DNA from: JABWCE01 sp046154525
Lineage (GTDB): Bacteria > Bacteroidota > Bacteroidia > NS11-12g > UBA9320
Assembly: GCA_046154525.1 (NCBI GenBank)
Contig: JBJXDS010000270.1
Location: 1-11,388, forward strand
Direction: 5' to 3'
DNA length: 11,388 nt
Of this stretch, positions 1-7,409 are shown in pieces. The position numbers and the translations under genes are program-made. Numbering within the stretch: the stretch's first letter is position 1; the number at the start of each line of letters is the position of its first letter. The notes below the pieces were generated by a model. It saw only the letters and a program-made list of their open reading frames with translations. It searched no databases and had not been told where the DNA came from.

Positions 1-1
1 G

Positions 2-211
2 TTGGACAAAGAAAATATTTTAAAAATGGGTACTCCAACTGTCGTTTTTGGAATTTATCCTTTTGGCCAAAGAAAACCCTGGTTATTATTACCAAACAAT
101 CCTCATGTTTTAGATATTAGTGAGCAAATACTGGCCAATGAAGTCAATCCGTTTTTACCTGAAATAAAAAAATGGGAGCAAAAGAGAGATTCCTTAAATT
201 CGAACGAATAA
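2..211 (+). CDS. C-terminal end of an unidentified protein (5' partial)
   Basis: The frame is open from the left edge to a TAA at 209-211. The visible 69 residues are therefore most likely the C-terminus of a longer protein that begins outside the window; the TTG at position 2 need not be a start. The visible part begins with a hydrophobic stretch (GTPTVVFGIYPFG) and ends in a charged, probably helical tail rich in Glu and Lys. A GTPTVVFG-like strand-turn occurs near the C-terminus of some GT-B glycosyltransferases, but this is too little to assign a family. The next gene starts 50 bases downstream on the same strand with no obvious promoter between, so co-transcription with the cation ATPase is possible. 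Confidence 0.55.
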   Translation: MDKENILKMGTPTVVFGIYPFGQRKPWLLLPNNPHVLDISEQILANEVNPFLPEIKKWEQKRDSLNSNE

Positions 212-261
212 AGTAAGCACCAAATGGTAGCAGTTCATTTTACACCTATATTGCTTGTCGA

Positions 262-2937
262 ATGACACCTCTCCAACGAGAAAATGAATTTTTAAAATTT
301 GCACATTCCATCAGTTTGGAAAAATTAATTTCAGAGTTGCAAATTGATACTGGGAAAGGTCTTACAGAATCAGAGGTAAAAAAAAGGTTAAAAATCTATG
401 GCTCAAATAGCTATAAAGAACAAAAACAAAAAAGCATTTTTCTCATATTCCTTCAGCAGTTCAACAGTCCTATCGTTATTTTATTGGTTGTTGCTGCCGG
501 GGTTTCTTTTTCATTTAAACATTGGCTCGAAGCATTTTCTATTATAGGCGTAATTTTTATAACGGCTGCCATTGGTTTTTTTATGGAACTCCAGGCCCGG
601 AGATCCATGAATGCTTTAAAAAAAATGGATGTCATTATCTCAAGAGTTTGGCGCGATAATGCAATAAATGAAGTACCATCGGAAAATATAGTACCTGGCG
701 ATATTATAATACTTGAAGCAGGAGATGTAGTTCCTGCCGATGGAAGGCTGGTTGATCTAAATCAGATGGAAGCGGATGAATCTTCCCTTACAGGTGAATC
801 CATGCCGGTTTTGAAAGAAATAAATGAGCTTAAAAAAAATACAGACTTAGCCGACCGAACAAATATGGTGTTTAAAGGAACCCATATTATTAAAGGCAAT
901 TGCAGATTTCTTGTAACCGGAACGGGAACAAATACAGAACTAGGTCAGATATCATCCATGGTAGAAAAGGCTGGACATACAGCCACCCCTTTGGAAAAAA
1001 AGCTGAGTGAAATGACTAAAAAACTTATTTGGGTTACCACCGCATTTGCCGTCATATTTATAATTACCGGACTTATTCAGGGTAAAGAAATTTATTTGAT
1101 AGTGGAGACTGCCATAGCCCTGGCGGTAGCTGCAATACCTGAGGGTTTGCCTATTGTTTCTACCCTCGCCTTAACGTATGGAATGTTAAGAATGGCTAAA
1201 AAGAACGTAATTATAAAAAAATTGGCATCGGTAGAAACACTTGGGGGAACCAATATAATATTTACGGATAAAACCGGAACCCTTACCGAAAATAAAATTA
1301 ATGTAAATACCCTTGCATTTTCTGATAGTACTGTTGAAATAGGTGAAGAAAATCAGAAATTTATTTTGAATGATGATGAAAATGAAAACAGTTTTTGCAT
1401 TGAAAAGCTTTTTCAGGTAGCTGTTTTATGTAACAATTCAACTTTAAAAATAAGTGGAAAGCAAAAAAAACACCTTGGCGATCCAATTGAAACAGCTATG
1501 TTAATATTTGCTGAGGAAAATAAAATAAATAGCTCAGCAATTATAAAAGAATACCCAAGAGTAGCCGAACAACCTTTTGATTCGGTAACCAAATTAATGG
1601 GGACACTTCATAAAAACCACGACGGTTACCTGGCTACTGCAAAGGGAGCCGCAGAGGTATTGATAGATAAATGTACTACATTTTGCAAAGGTGAAAAAAC
1701 CGAAAAACTGGATACACATACCCGAAAAGAATTTTTAAAAATAGCCGAACAACTTCAATCCAAAGGTCTAAGGGTTCTTGCTTATGCGTACAAGGTAACA
1801 AAAAATGAAGATAAAAAAAATTTCATCACGGAATTGACTCTCATAGGTTTCGTTGGTTTTTTAGACCCTCCCCGAAGTGATGTAGCCGCAGCTTTAAAAG
1901 AATGCCGGGATGCTGGAATACGGGTGATTATGATTACAGGCGACCATCCTTCTACCTCCTTTACTATTGCCGAAAAAATAAAATTAGCCGAAACAAATGT
2001 GATTATTAATGGTAGCGAAATGGACAAGAAAGGCGAACGAATTCATGAAAAAATTATGAATGCTACTGTGTTTGCAAGAGTTACCCCGTCTCAAAAACTG
2101 GAAATGGTGAGCCTATACCAAAAGAAAGGGAATATAGTGGCCATGACGGGCGATGGAATTAATGATGCCCCTGCACTTAAAAAATCGGATATTGGTATAG
2201 CTATGGGCCAACGTGGAACACAGGTGGCCAAGGAAACGGCTGATATCATTTTAAAAAAAGATTCATTTAAAACCATAGTAACAGCCATTGAACAAGGGAG
2301 GATAATTTTTCAGAACATCCGAAGGTTTATGGTTTATCTGTTATCATGTAATCTGAGTGAAATATTAATTGTCTTTTTTTATGGCCTGTTCAATTTTTCA
2401 TTTTCAATCCTCCCGCTTCAAATTTTATTTTTAAATATGGTTACCGATATATTTCCGGCCTTGGCATTGGGTATGGGAACAGGTAATAAACTGAGCATGA
2501 AAAACCCACCCCGAAACCCTAAAGAACCTATTTTAGTAAAACGGGATTGGTACACTATCATTATTTATGCGTTTATAATGGCCATTCCAATAATGGCAGT
2601 GGCATGGTATTGCAATTCTGTATTAAAATTTGAGACAGAAGTATGCAATAACATCACTTTCTTCAGCCTTGCATTTGCGCAGCTTTGGCATGTTTTTAAT
2701 TTATCGTCCCAAAAAATTTCGTTTTTTAAAAATGAAATTACCCAAAATAAATTTATATGGATGGCATTGGCACTTTGCACTTTAATAATTCTTGTTTTTT
2801 ATTGGCTTAACCCTTTAAAAGAAATTTTGGGACTCGGTCAACTTACTCCTCAAATTTGGATTATAATTGGTATCACAAGCATTGCCCCCGTTCTAATCAT
2901 CCAATTGTTTAAGCGTGTTTTTAAAATACTTGATTAG
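262..2937 (+). CDS. P2-type Ca2+-transporting ATPase (SERCA/PMCA-like cation pump)
   Basis: This is an 891-residue P-type ATPase of the inner membrane that uses ATP through an aspartyl-phosphate intermediate to export a cation, most likely Ca2+. It has an N-terminal cation-ATPase domain (about 10-75), an actuator domain with TGES at 177-180, and the phosphorylation motif DKTGTLT with Asp336. It also has a nucleotide-binding KGA at 461-463 and the hinge TGDGINDAP at 629-637. About ten membrane segments are visible: two near 60-107, two near 250-310 and six from about 685 to the end. Residues matching SERCA Ca2+ ligands are present: the M4 PEGLP with Glu294, Asn697 and Glu700 in M5, and Asn725, Thr728 and Asp729 in M6. 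In M8 a Gln (807) appears to stand where SERCA has Glu908, which may mean one Ca2+ per cycle, as in PMCA-type pumps. The ATG at 262 gives the family-typical N-terminus. The gene ends in TAG. Monovalent or Mn2+ transport cannot be excluded. Confidence 0.93.
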   Translation: MTPLQRENEFLKFAHSISLEKLISELQIDTGKGLTESEVKKRLKIYGSNSYKEQKQKSIFLIFLQQFNSPIVILLVVAAGVSFSFKHWLEAFSIIGVIFITAAIGFFMELQARRSMNALKKMDVIISRVWRDNAINEVPSENIVPGDIIILEAGDVVPADGRLVDLNQMEADESSLTGESMPVLKEINELKKNTDLADRTNMVFKGTHIIKGNCRFLVTGTGTNTELGQISSMVEKAGHTATPLEKKLSEMTKKLIWVTTAFAVIFIITGLIQGKEIYLIVETAIALAVAAIPEGLPIVSTLALTYGMLRMAKKNVIIKKLASVETLGGTNIIFTDKTGTLTENKINVNTLAFSDSTVEIGEENQKFILNDDENENSFCIEKLFQVAVLCNNSTLKISGKQKKHLGDPIETAMLIFAEENKINSSAIIKEYPRVAEQPFDSVTKLMGTLHKNHDGYLATAKGAAEVLIDKCTTFCKGEKTEKLDTHTRKEFLKIAEQLQSKGLRVLAYAYKVTKNEDKKNFITELTLIGFVGFLDPPRSDVAAALKECRDAGIRVIMITGDHPSTSFTIAEKIKLAETNVIINGSEMDKKGERIHEKIMNATVFARVTPSQKLEMVSLYQKKGNIVAMTGDGINDAPALKKSDIGIAMGQRGTQVAKETADIILKKDSFKTIVTAIEQGRIIFQNIRRFMVYLLSCNLSEILIVFFYGLFNFSFSILPLQILFLNMVTDIFPALALGMGTGNKLSMKNPPRNPKEPILVKRDWYTIIIYAFIMAIPIMAVAWYCNSVLKFETEVCNNITFFSLAFAQLWHVFNLSSQKISFFKNEITQNKFIWMALALCTLIILVFYWLNPLKEILGLGQLTPQIWIIIGITSIAPVLIIQLFKRVFKILD

Positions 2938-2961
2938 ATGGATTGGAATTATATTTTGGCA

Positions 2962-2995
2962 TTGAGATTTCAACACACTTAATATTTTACATTTG
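2962..2995 (+). promoter_or_regulatory. Candidate Bacteroidota-type promoter for the sugar dehydrogenase gene
   Basis: The sequence TACATTTG at 2988-2995 fits the -7 consensus TAnnTTTG of the Bacteroidota primary sigma factor. A TTG at 2962-2964 lies 23 bases upstream, at the long end of accepted spacing for the -33 element. Transcription would start near 3003, leaving a leader of about 30 bases before the ATG at 3032. This is a consensus match only. Confidence 0.45.
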
Positions 2996-3031
2996 TCAAA
3001 GCAATTTATTTAAAAAATTAAAAAAACAGCC

Positions 3032-4177
3032 ATGAAAAATAAAACAATATACACAGCCATCTGTACCATTTTTATAAGTTTATTATTTTTAAATACCAAT
3101 TGTAAAAAGAAAAAGAACACAACCGAAGACCCTGTTCCAATTGATACAACCTATACGTTAACAGTTACTGATTTTGTAAAAAATTTGGTTACCCCCTGGG
3201 AAATAGCATTTGCACCCGATGGACGAATATTTTTTACCGAACGGGCAGGCCGGGTAAGGGTTGTAAATAATGGGGTGGTGGAAACCTGGCTCGACTTGAC
3301 AAATGTGGTAGAGCAAAGCGAATCGGGGCTTTTGGGTATTGCCCTTGATCCAAATTTTAAAACCAATGGCTATGTTTATATTGCCTACACCTATTCTACC
3401 CCCATGAGTAAATTTACGAATAAGTTGGTGCGCTGTATTGAAAATTCGGCCACCAAAAAAGGAAGCGAAAACAAAGTATTAATTGATAGCGTGATTGGAA
3501 GCAATAACCATAATGGTGGTCCGGTAAAATTTGGCCCTGACGGGAAACTATACTGGACCGTTGGCGACCGTTTTGACCAAACCCTTCCACAAAATCTAAA
3601 TTCACTAAATGGAAAAGTGTTAAGGCTTAATGCTGATGGAACCAAACCTACCGATAACCCTTTTCCAAATTCATACATTTGGTCGTATGGAAACAGAAAT
3701 GTTCAAGGACTGGCATGGCAACCAGGAACTAATTTACTTTTTGCCACCGAACATGGTCCATCGGGTGAAAAAGGAGTAGCCAACGATGAAGTTAACATTA
3801 TTGAAAAAGGAAAAAACTACGGCTGGCCTGATATAATTGGCAGCCAAACCAAAGCCGGCATGGAAACTCCGATAGCTTGCAGCGGAACTACAATAACTTG
3901 GGCTCCCGCCGGATGCACATTTGTGTCGCAAGGCAAGTGGAAAGGCTCATTTTTATTTACGGGACTAAAAGGGCAAACATTATACAGGGCTATAATCGAC
4001 CCAAAAGATAACCGCAAAATTTTGAGGATTGAAGAATTTTTTGCTACAAAATATGGCCGTTTGCGCGATGTGGCCGAAGGACCTGACGGAAGTATTTATT
4101 TATGTGTGAGCAACCGCGATGGAAGAGGAACGCCTAAAGCAGAGGATGACAGGATATTGAAAATAAAGATTGAATAA
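3032..4177 (+). CDS. PQQ-dependent sugar dehydrogenase, GSDH/Asd family, lipoprotein
   Basis: This 381-residue protein is a soluble-type glucose/sorbosone dehydrogenase, a beta-propeller that oxidises aldose sugars with pyrroloquinoline quinone. The family signatures appear in order: PWEIAFAPDG (about 51-60), GLLGIALDP (about 100-108), HNGG with His160 as the probable catalytic base, NRNVQGL with Arg222, EHGP with His241, and GKNYGWP near 268-274. The N-terminus is a hydrophobic signal (residues 5-20) ending at Cys24, followed by KKKK. This resembles Bacteroidota lipoproteins, although the residues before the Cys (NTN) are not a classical lipobox. The protein is therefore expected in the periplasm or at the outer membrane, anchored by lipid. 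It has its own candidate promoter and faces a palindromic terminator. No PQQ biosynthesis genes lie in the window, so the cofactor may come from elsewhere. The exact sugar cannot be told. Confidence 0.88.
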   Translation: MKNKTIYTAICTIFISLLFLNTNCKKKKNTTEDPVPIDTTYTLTVTDFVKNLVTPWEIAFAPDGRIFFTERAGRVRVVNNGVVETWLDLTNVVEQSESGLLGIALDPNFKTNGYVYIAYTYSTPMSKFTNKLVRCIENSATKKGSENKVLIDSVIGSNNHNGGPVKFGPDGKLYWTVGDRFDQTLPQNLNSLNGKVLRLNADGTKPTDNPFPNSYIWSYGNRNVQGLAWQPGTNLLFATEHGPSGEKGVANDEVNIIEKGKNYGWPDIIGSQTKAGMETPIACSGTTITWAPAGCTFVSQGKWKGSFLFTGLKGQTLYRAIIDPKDNRKILRIEEFFATKYGRLRDVAEGPDGSIYLCVSNRDGRGTPKAEDDRILKIKIE

Positions 4178-4188
4178 GGGATTTATAA

Positions 4189-4221
4189 AACTTTTCCAAA
4201 GTTTTAAACTTTGGAAAAGTT
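4189..4221. terminator. Strong palindrome between convergent genes, probable bidirectional terminator
   Basis: A perfect 14-base-pair stem (4189-4202 with 4208-4221) closes a 5-base loop. It lies 12 bases after the stop of the sugar dehydrogenase and 27 bases before the stop of gcvH on the other strand. This position fits a shared terminator, but neither side carries a long uninterrupted T tract. I recall near-identical palindromes between genes in many Bacteroidota genomes, so it may equally be a dispersed repeat doing this job. Confidence 0.6.
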
Positions 4222-4248
4222 GATACTAAAGGAAATTTAAATATAAAA

Positions 4249-4626
4249 CTACCCAGCAATAGCCGAATAATCCTCAGCCGATAAAAGGGCATCCGCTTCC
4301 GAAGGGTTGGTCATTTTAACCTTTATCATCCAGCCTTTTCCGTAAGGATCTTCGTTCACATTTTGTGGGTCATTATCCAGGCCATCATTTTTTTCAATGA
4401 TTTCGCCACTTAATGGCAAAAACAAATCTGAAACTGTTTTAACAGCTTCTACAGTTCCAAATATTTCATGGGCGTTCAGAGTTTGGCCTACAGTTTCTAT
4501 TTCTACAAAAACGATGTCGCCCAATTCGCTTTGAGCAAATTCGGTAATACCTATGGTGGCTATATCACCTTCTATGCTTACCCACTCGTGGTCTTCGGTG
4601 TATTTTAGGTTGGCTGGAAAATTCAT
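4249..4626 (-). CDS. gcvH: Glycine cleavage system H protein
   Basis: This 125-residue lipoyl carrier shuttles the aminomethyl group between the P, T and L proteins of the glycine cleavage complex in the cytoplasm. The start (MNFPANLKYTEDHEW) is typical of the family. The lipoylation motif GTVEAVKTVSDL is complete, with Lys63 as the lipoyl-lysine. The region after it (PLSGEIIEKND, then NEDPYGKGWMIKV) also matches GcvH, and the length is normal. It is the last gene of the minus-strand block, 100 bases downstream of accD. The gap is AT-rich and shows no clear promoter. No gcvP or gcvT is present here, which is common in Bacteroidota, where the genes are scattered. The gene ends with TAG. Confidence 0.96.
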   Translation of the reverse strand: MNFPANLKYTEDHEWVSIEGDIATIGITEFAQSELGDIVFVEIETVGQTLNAHEIFGTVEAVKTVSDLFLPLSGEIIEKNDGLDNDPQNVNEDPYGKGWMIKVKMTNPSEADALLSAEDYSAIAG

Positions 4627-4726
4627 TTGATAATTATTTATATTTATTTTTTGGTTTATTGTATTATCGAATCTGCGATTTTTTAATTTTTTTAAAATCT
4701 TTGCTGCGAAAATAATTATTTAGTCT

Positions 4727-5611
4727 TTAGTCTGTTATTTCTTCGGTTTCTTTTTTCTTACTTTTTTTCTCCCAAATAATGGAGAAAAGTGTGGTAAGGT
4801 TATTCTTCAAATCTTTGCGATTCACTATATAATCCAAAAATCCTTTCTCTACCAAAAATTCGGCCCGTTGAAACCCTTTTGGTAAATCCTTTCCAATGGT
4901 TTCTTTAATAACTCTTGGGCCTGCAAATCCAATCAAAGCTTCGGGTTCGGCTATATTCAAATCGCCCAACATAGCGTAGGATGCTGTAACACCGCCTGTT
5001 GTGGGGTCAGTCATTAAGGATATATAAGGGACACCATCTTTGGCCAGCAAAGCAAGTTTGGCCGAGGTTTTAGCCATTTGCATTAATGAAAATGCGGCTT
5101 CCATCATCCGAGCTCCACCCGATTTTGAAATTACCAATACAGGGATTTTATGTTCGCGGCCATAATCTATGGCCCGTGATATTTTTTCACCAACCACACT
5201 GCCCATGGAACCTCCAATAAAACTAAAGTCCATGCAGGCCACCACTAATTTGCGGCCATTCATTTTTCCGGTGGCGCATCTCACGGCATCTTTCAAGCCT
5301 GATTTGGCCATCGAATCTTTTATGCGTTCGGGGTATGGTTTTGAATCGGTAAAATTTAAAGGGTCGGCTGAAATAATATTTTCATTTAGTTCCGTAAATT
5401 TATTTTCATCAAATAAAATGGAGAAATATTCTTCCGAACCTATTTTTTCATGGTAATCGCAATGGATACATACATAGCAATTTTCTTCAAATTCTTTGGT
5501 AAGTATAGGCTTTTTGCATCGCGAGCATTGATACCAAAGGCCATCAGGGGTTTCCTTTTTGTCTTTGGTTTTTGTTACTATGCCTTCTTTTACTCTTTGA
5601 AACCAACTCAT
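4727..5611 (-). CDS. accD: Acetyl-CoA carboxylase carboxyltransferase subunit beta
   Basis: This 294-residue subunit forms, with AccA, the carboxyltransferase that moves CO2 from biotinylated AccB to acetyl-CoA, giving malonyl-CoA for fatty acid synthesis. The N-terminal zinc ribbon is intact, with Cys29, Cys32, Cys48 and Cys51 in the C-x2-C-x15-C-x2-C spacing. The crotonase-like core follows, with GGSMGSVVGEK (133-143), SGGARMMEA (164-172) and PTTGGV (203-208), and a further conserved stretch GFAGPRVI. The start MSWFQRVKEGI is the usual AccD N-terminus and the length is normal. It lies 90 bases downstream of fbaB, with a palindromic repeat in the gap, and 100 bases upstream of gcvH. The three genes share direction, but nothing in the sequence proves one transcript. 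Confidence 0.97.
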   Translation of the reverse strand: MSWFQRVKEGIVTKTKDKKETPDGLWYQCSRCKKPILTKEFEENCYVCIHCDYHEKIGSEEYFSILFDENKFTELNENIISADPLNFTDSKPYPERIKDSMAKSGLKDAVRCATGKMNGRKLVVACMDFSFIGGSMGSVVGEKISRAIDYGREHKIPVLVISKSGGARMMEAAFSLMQMAKTSAKLALLAKDGVPYISLMTDPTTGGVTASYAMLGDLNIAEPEALIGFAGPRVIKETIGKDLPKGFQRAEFLVEKGFLDYIVNRKDLKNNLTTLFSIIWEKKSKKKETEEITD

Positions 5612-5640
5612 TTGATTGACAATTTTAGATTTGTTTGTTT

Positions 5641-5693
5641 GTCATTCCGACGAAGGAGGAATCTAAAAGAGATGCTTCGTGCCTCAGCATGAC
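5641..5693 (+). repeat. Dispersed intergenic repeat, copy A (53 bp)
   Basis: The element begins GTCATTCCGACGAAGGAGGA and ends GCCTCAGCATGAC. Its ends are inverted (GTCAT and ATGAC), with an inner pair ACGAAG/CTTCGT, so it can fold into an imperfect hairpin. The reverse complement of 6793-6843 aligns to it end to end with one 2-base gap and few mismatches. I recall this type of sequence as frequent between genes in Bacteroidota genomes. Here it fills much of the fbaB-accD gap. Confidence 0.8.
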
Positions 5694-5701
5694 ATTCAAT
5701 A

Positions 5702-6760
5702 TTATGCAATAGTAACTTCTTTTGATAAATAAACATCCTGAATAGAATTTAATAATTCCACTCCTTCATTCATTGGCTTTTGAAAAGCCTTGCGGCCTGA
5801 AATCAAACCACAACCACCAGCCCGTTTGTTAATCACCGCTGTTCTTACAGCTTCTCCCAAATCGGTAGCCCCTTTGCTTTCGCCACCTGAGTTTATCAAT
5901 CCTACTTTGCCCATGTAGCAATTAGCTAATTGATAGCGGCAAAGATCAATTGGATTATCAGAACTAAGTTCGTTATATACTTTGGCATGGGTTTTTCCAA
6001 AATTAACAGCTGTATAGCCTCCATTATTTTCAGGTAATTTTTGTTTGATAATGTCAGCCTGAATCGTAACACCTAAATGATTGGCCTGGCCTGTTAAATC
6101 AGCACTTGCGTGATAATCTTTTCCATCTACCTTAAAGGCATTATTCCTTAAATAGCACCAAAGAACAGTAGCCATTCCCAATTCGTGGGCCCGTTCAAAG
6201 GCCTGCGCTACCTCTATTATTTGACGATCACTTTCAGGTGAACCAAAATAAATAGTTGCACCAACCGCTACTGCTCCCAAATTCCAGGCTTCCTCTACAC
6301 TACCAAACATAAATTGGCTAAACCTGTTGGGGTAAGATATGAATTCGTTATGATTAATTTTTACAATGAACGGTATTTTATGGGCATACTTCCGTGAATT
6401 GGCAGCCAATACCCCAAAAGTAGAAGCCACCGCATTGCAACCACCTGCAATAGCCAGTTTAATAATATTTTCCGGATCAAAATAATCGGGATTGGGGGCA
6501 AATGAAGCCCCGGCACTATGCTCTATTCCCTGGTCAACAGGCAATATGGAAACATATCCGGTATTAGCCAAATGGCCTGTATTAAAAATTTGACCAAGGC
6601 TACGCAATACCTGGGGATTGCGATTGCTCATTCCAAACGAATCCATATAATAATTGGGGTTTGGTAAATGAAGGCGGTCTTTGCTAATTGTTTTACTCGT
6701 GTGATTTAAAAGTGAATCGGCATGGGAGCCAAGTAGCTCGGTAATTTTTGATATACCCAT
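5702..6760 (-). CDS. fbaB: Class I fructose-bisphosphate aldolase (DhnA/FbaB type)
   Basis: This 352-residue cytoplasmic aldolase cleaves or forms fructose 1,6-bisphosphate in glycolysis and gluconeogenesis through a Schiff base. It belongs to the bacterial/archaeal FbaB branch, not the metal-dependent class II. Family signatures are SILPVDQGIEHS (71-82, with Asp76), the strand ending ADIIKQK with Lys239 as the likely Schiff-base lysine, GLINSGGES (287-295), and the phosphate-binding GLISGRKAFQKP (318-329). The length matches E. coli FbaB (about 350). The ATG at 6760 starts a normal N-terminus. Its upstream and downstream gaps each hold one copy of the same repeat in opposite orientation. It is the first gene of the minus-strand block and diverges from the GNAT gene. 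Confidence 0.94.
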   Translation of the reverse strand: MGISKITELLGSHADSLLNHTSKTISKDRLHLPNPNYYMDSFGMSNRNPQVLRSLGQIFNTGHLANTGYVSILPVDQGIEHSAGASFAPNPDYFDPENIIKLAIAGGCNAVASTFGVLAANSRKYAHKIPFIVKINHNEFISYPNRFSQFMFGSVEEAWNLGAVAVGATIYFGSPESDRQIIEVAQAFERAHELGMATVLWCYLRNNAFKVDGKDYHASADLTGQANHLGVTIQADIIKQKLPENNGGYTAVNFGKTHAKVYNELSSDNPIDLCRYQLANCYMGKVGLINSGGESKGATDLGEAVRTAVINKRAGGCGLISGRKAFQKPMNEGVELLNSIQDVYLSKEVTIA

Positions 6761-6792
6761 TTTTAATTTTTGATTTTATATTTACTGCAACT

Positions 6793-6843
6793 GTCATGCT
6801 GAGGAACGAAGCATCTATAAGATTCCTCCTTCATCCGAATGAC
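6793..6843 (-). repeat. Dispersed intergenic repeat, copy B (51 bp), inverted relative to copy A
   Basis: Read on the minus strand this matches copy A (5641-5693), starting GTCATTCGGATGAAGGAGGA and ending CCTCAGCATGAC, with a 2-base deletion in the middle and a few substitutions. Directly next to it, at 6845-6859, CCCC and GGGG flank a 7-base AT-rich loop, which may be part of a longer composite element. It lies in the divergent region between fbaB and the GNAT gene. Confidence 0.8.
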
Positions 6844-6862
6844 TCCCCTTTAATCGGGGTGG

Positions 6863-6870
6863 CAAACTTA
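6863..6870 (-). promoter_or_regulatory. Weak candidate -7 box for fbaB
   Basis: On the minus strand this reads TAAGTTTG, matching TAnnTTTG. No good -33 TTG lies at the usual distance. If used, the transcript would begin next to the CCCC/GGGG palindrome and carry repeat copy B in a leader of about 95 bases. Confidence 0.25.
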
Positions 6871-6913
6871 ATCAAATTAATAAATTTAAAAAAACTGTAT
6901 TATTGAAACCTGT

Positions 6914-7342
6914 ATGGCTAAAGAAATTATACGGTTTACATTTCATGATTCTTCATTTGTAAATAAAGCATTTGAAATACGAAGGGTAGTTTTTGTTTTT
7001 GAACAGGATTGTCCACCTGAGTTGGAATATGAAAACGAAGAAATATGCCAACACTATTTGGCATATATGGATGGGGTTCCTGCTGCTACAGCTCGTTGGC
7101 GTGAAACCGAAAATGGAATAAAATTAGAAAGATTTGCCGTTTTAAAAGAATATCGGCTAAATGGAATTGCTTTGGCTTTGGTTAATCGCTTGCTTGAGGA
7201 TGTGAAGCCATTTAATAAAGCCATTTATTTGCATGCCCAGATAGAGGCAATGCCTTTGTATGCCAAAGCAGGATTTGAACCCACCGGACCTCAATTTGAA
7301 GAGGCCGGGATTCAGCATTTTAAGATGATTTATAAAAAATAA
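6914..7342 (+). CDS. GNAT-family N-acetyltransferase (YjcF/ElaA-like)
   Basis: This is a small 142-residue cytoplasmic acyltransferase expected to use acetyl-CoA. The core GNAT elements are present: strand KLERFAVL at 70-77, followed by the pyrophosphate-binding loop R81-L-N-G84-I-A86, which fits the R/Q-x-x-G-x-G/A pattern. The downstream LHAQIEAMPLYAKAGF (about 110-125) and the C-terminal EEAGIQHFKM resemble the YjcF/ElaA group. Those signatures, including the HAQ and GI-H-x-M patterns, support the family assignment, but the substrate is unknown. The ATG at 6914 gives a compact N-terminus. It diverges from fbaB and ends 67 bases before the metal transporter operon, which has its own regulatory sites, so a functional link to metal uptake is not implied. 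Confidence 0.85.
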   Translation: MAKEIIRFTFHDSSFVNKAFEIRRVVFVFEQDCPPELEYENEEICQHYLAYMDGVPAATARWRETENGIKLERFAVLKEYRLNGIALALVNRLLEDVKPFNKAIYLHAQIEAMPLYAKAGFEPTGPQFEEAGIQHFKMIYKK

Positions 7343-7370
7343 ACACCTATTTAGTCTTGCCTTTACAATA

Positions 7371-7390
7371 AAGTTAGATTTGCCTAATTT
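7371..7390. promoter_or_regulatory. Candidate DtxR/MntR-family operator upstream of the metal ABC operon
   Basis: The core TTAGATTTGCCTAA at 7374-7387 is an imperfect palindrome with half-sites TTAGA and CCTAA around four bases, and AA/TT at the outer ends (7371-7372, 7389-7390) also pair. TTAGG-type half-sites are typical of DtxR, IdeR and SirR operators. It sits immediately upstream of a -7 box, where a bound repressor would block RNA polymerase. A metal-responsive DtxR-family repressor encoded elsewhere is the natural candidate. This is inferred from one site only. Confidence 0.5.
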
Positions 7391-7396
7391 ATGATT

Positions 7397-7404
7397 TATA
7401 TTTG
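7397..7404 (+). promoter_or_regulatory. Candidate -7 box of the metal ABC operon
   Basis: TATATTTG fits TAnnTTTG exactly, but no TTG stands at the normal -33 distance; TTTG at 7379-7382 is too close and lies inside the operator palindrome. The predicted start of transcription (about 7410-7412) coincides with the TTG start codon of the binding-protein gene. Use of this box would therefore imply a nearly leaderless message, or the true promoter lies elsewhere. Confidence 0.4.
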
Positions 7405-7409
7405 CAAAA

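Noticed and set aside
212..261. Possible Mn2+ (yybP-ykoY) riboswitch before the cation ATPase
   Set aside because: The gap is only 50 bases and lacks the conserved GGGGAG loops.
4627..4726. Possible glycine riboswitch or promoter before gcvH
   Set aside because: The 100 bases are very AT-rich, with no paired-aptamer pattern and no TAnnTTTG box on the minus strand.
5450..5692. 80-residue plus-strand open frame
   Set aside because: It is antisense to the accD zinc-ribbon region and runs into the intergenic repeat.
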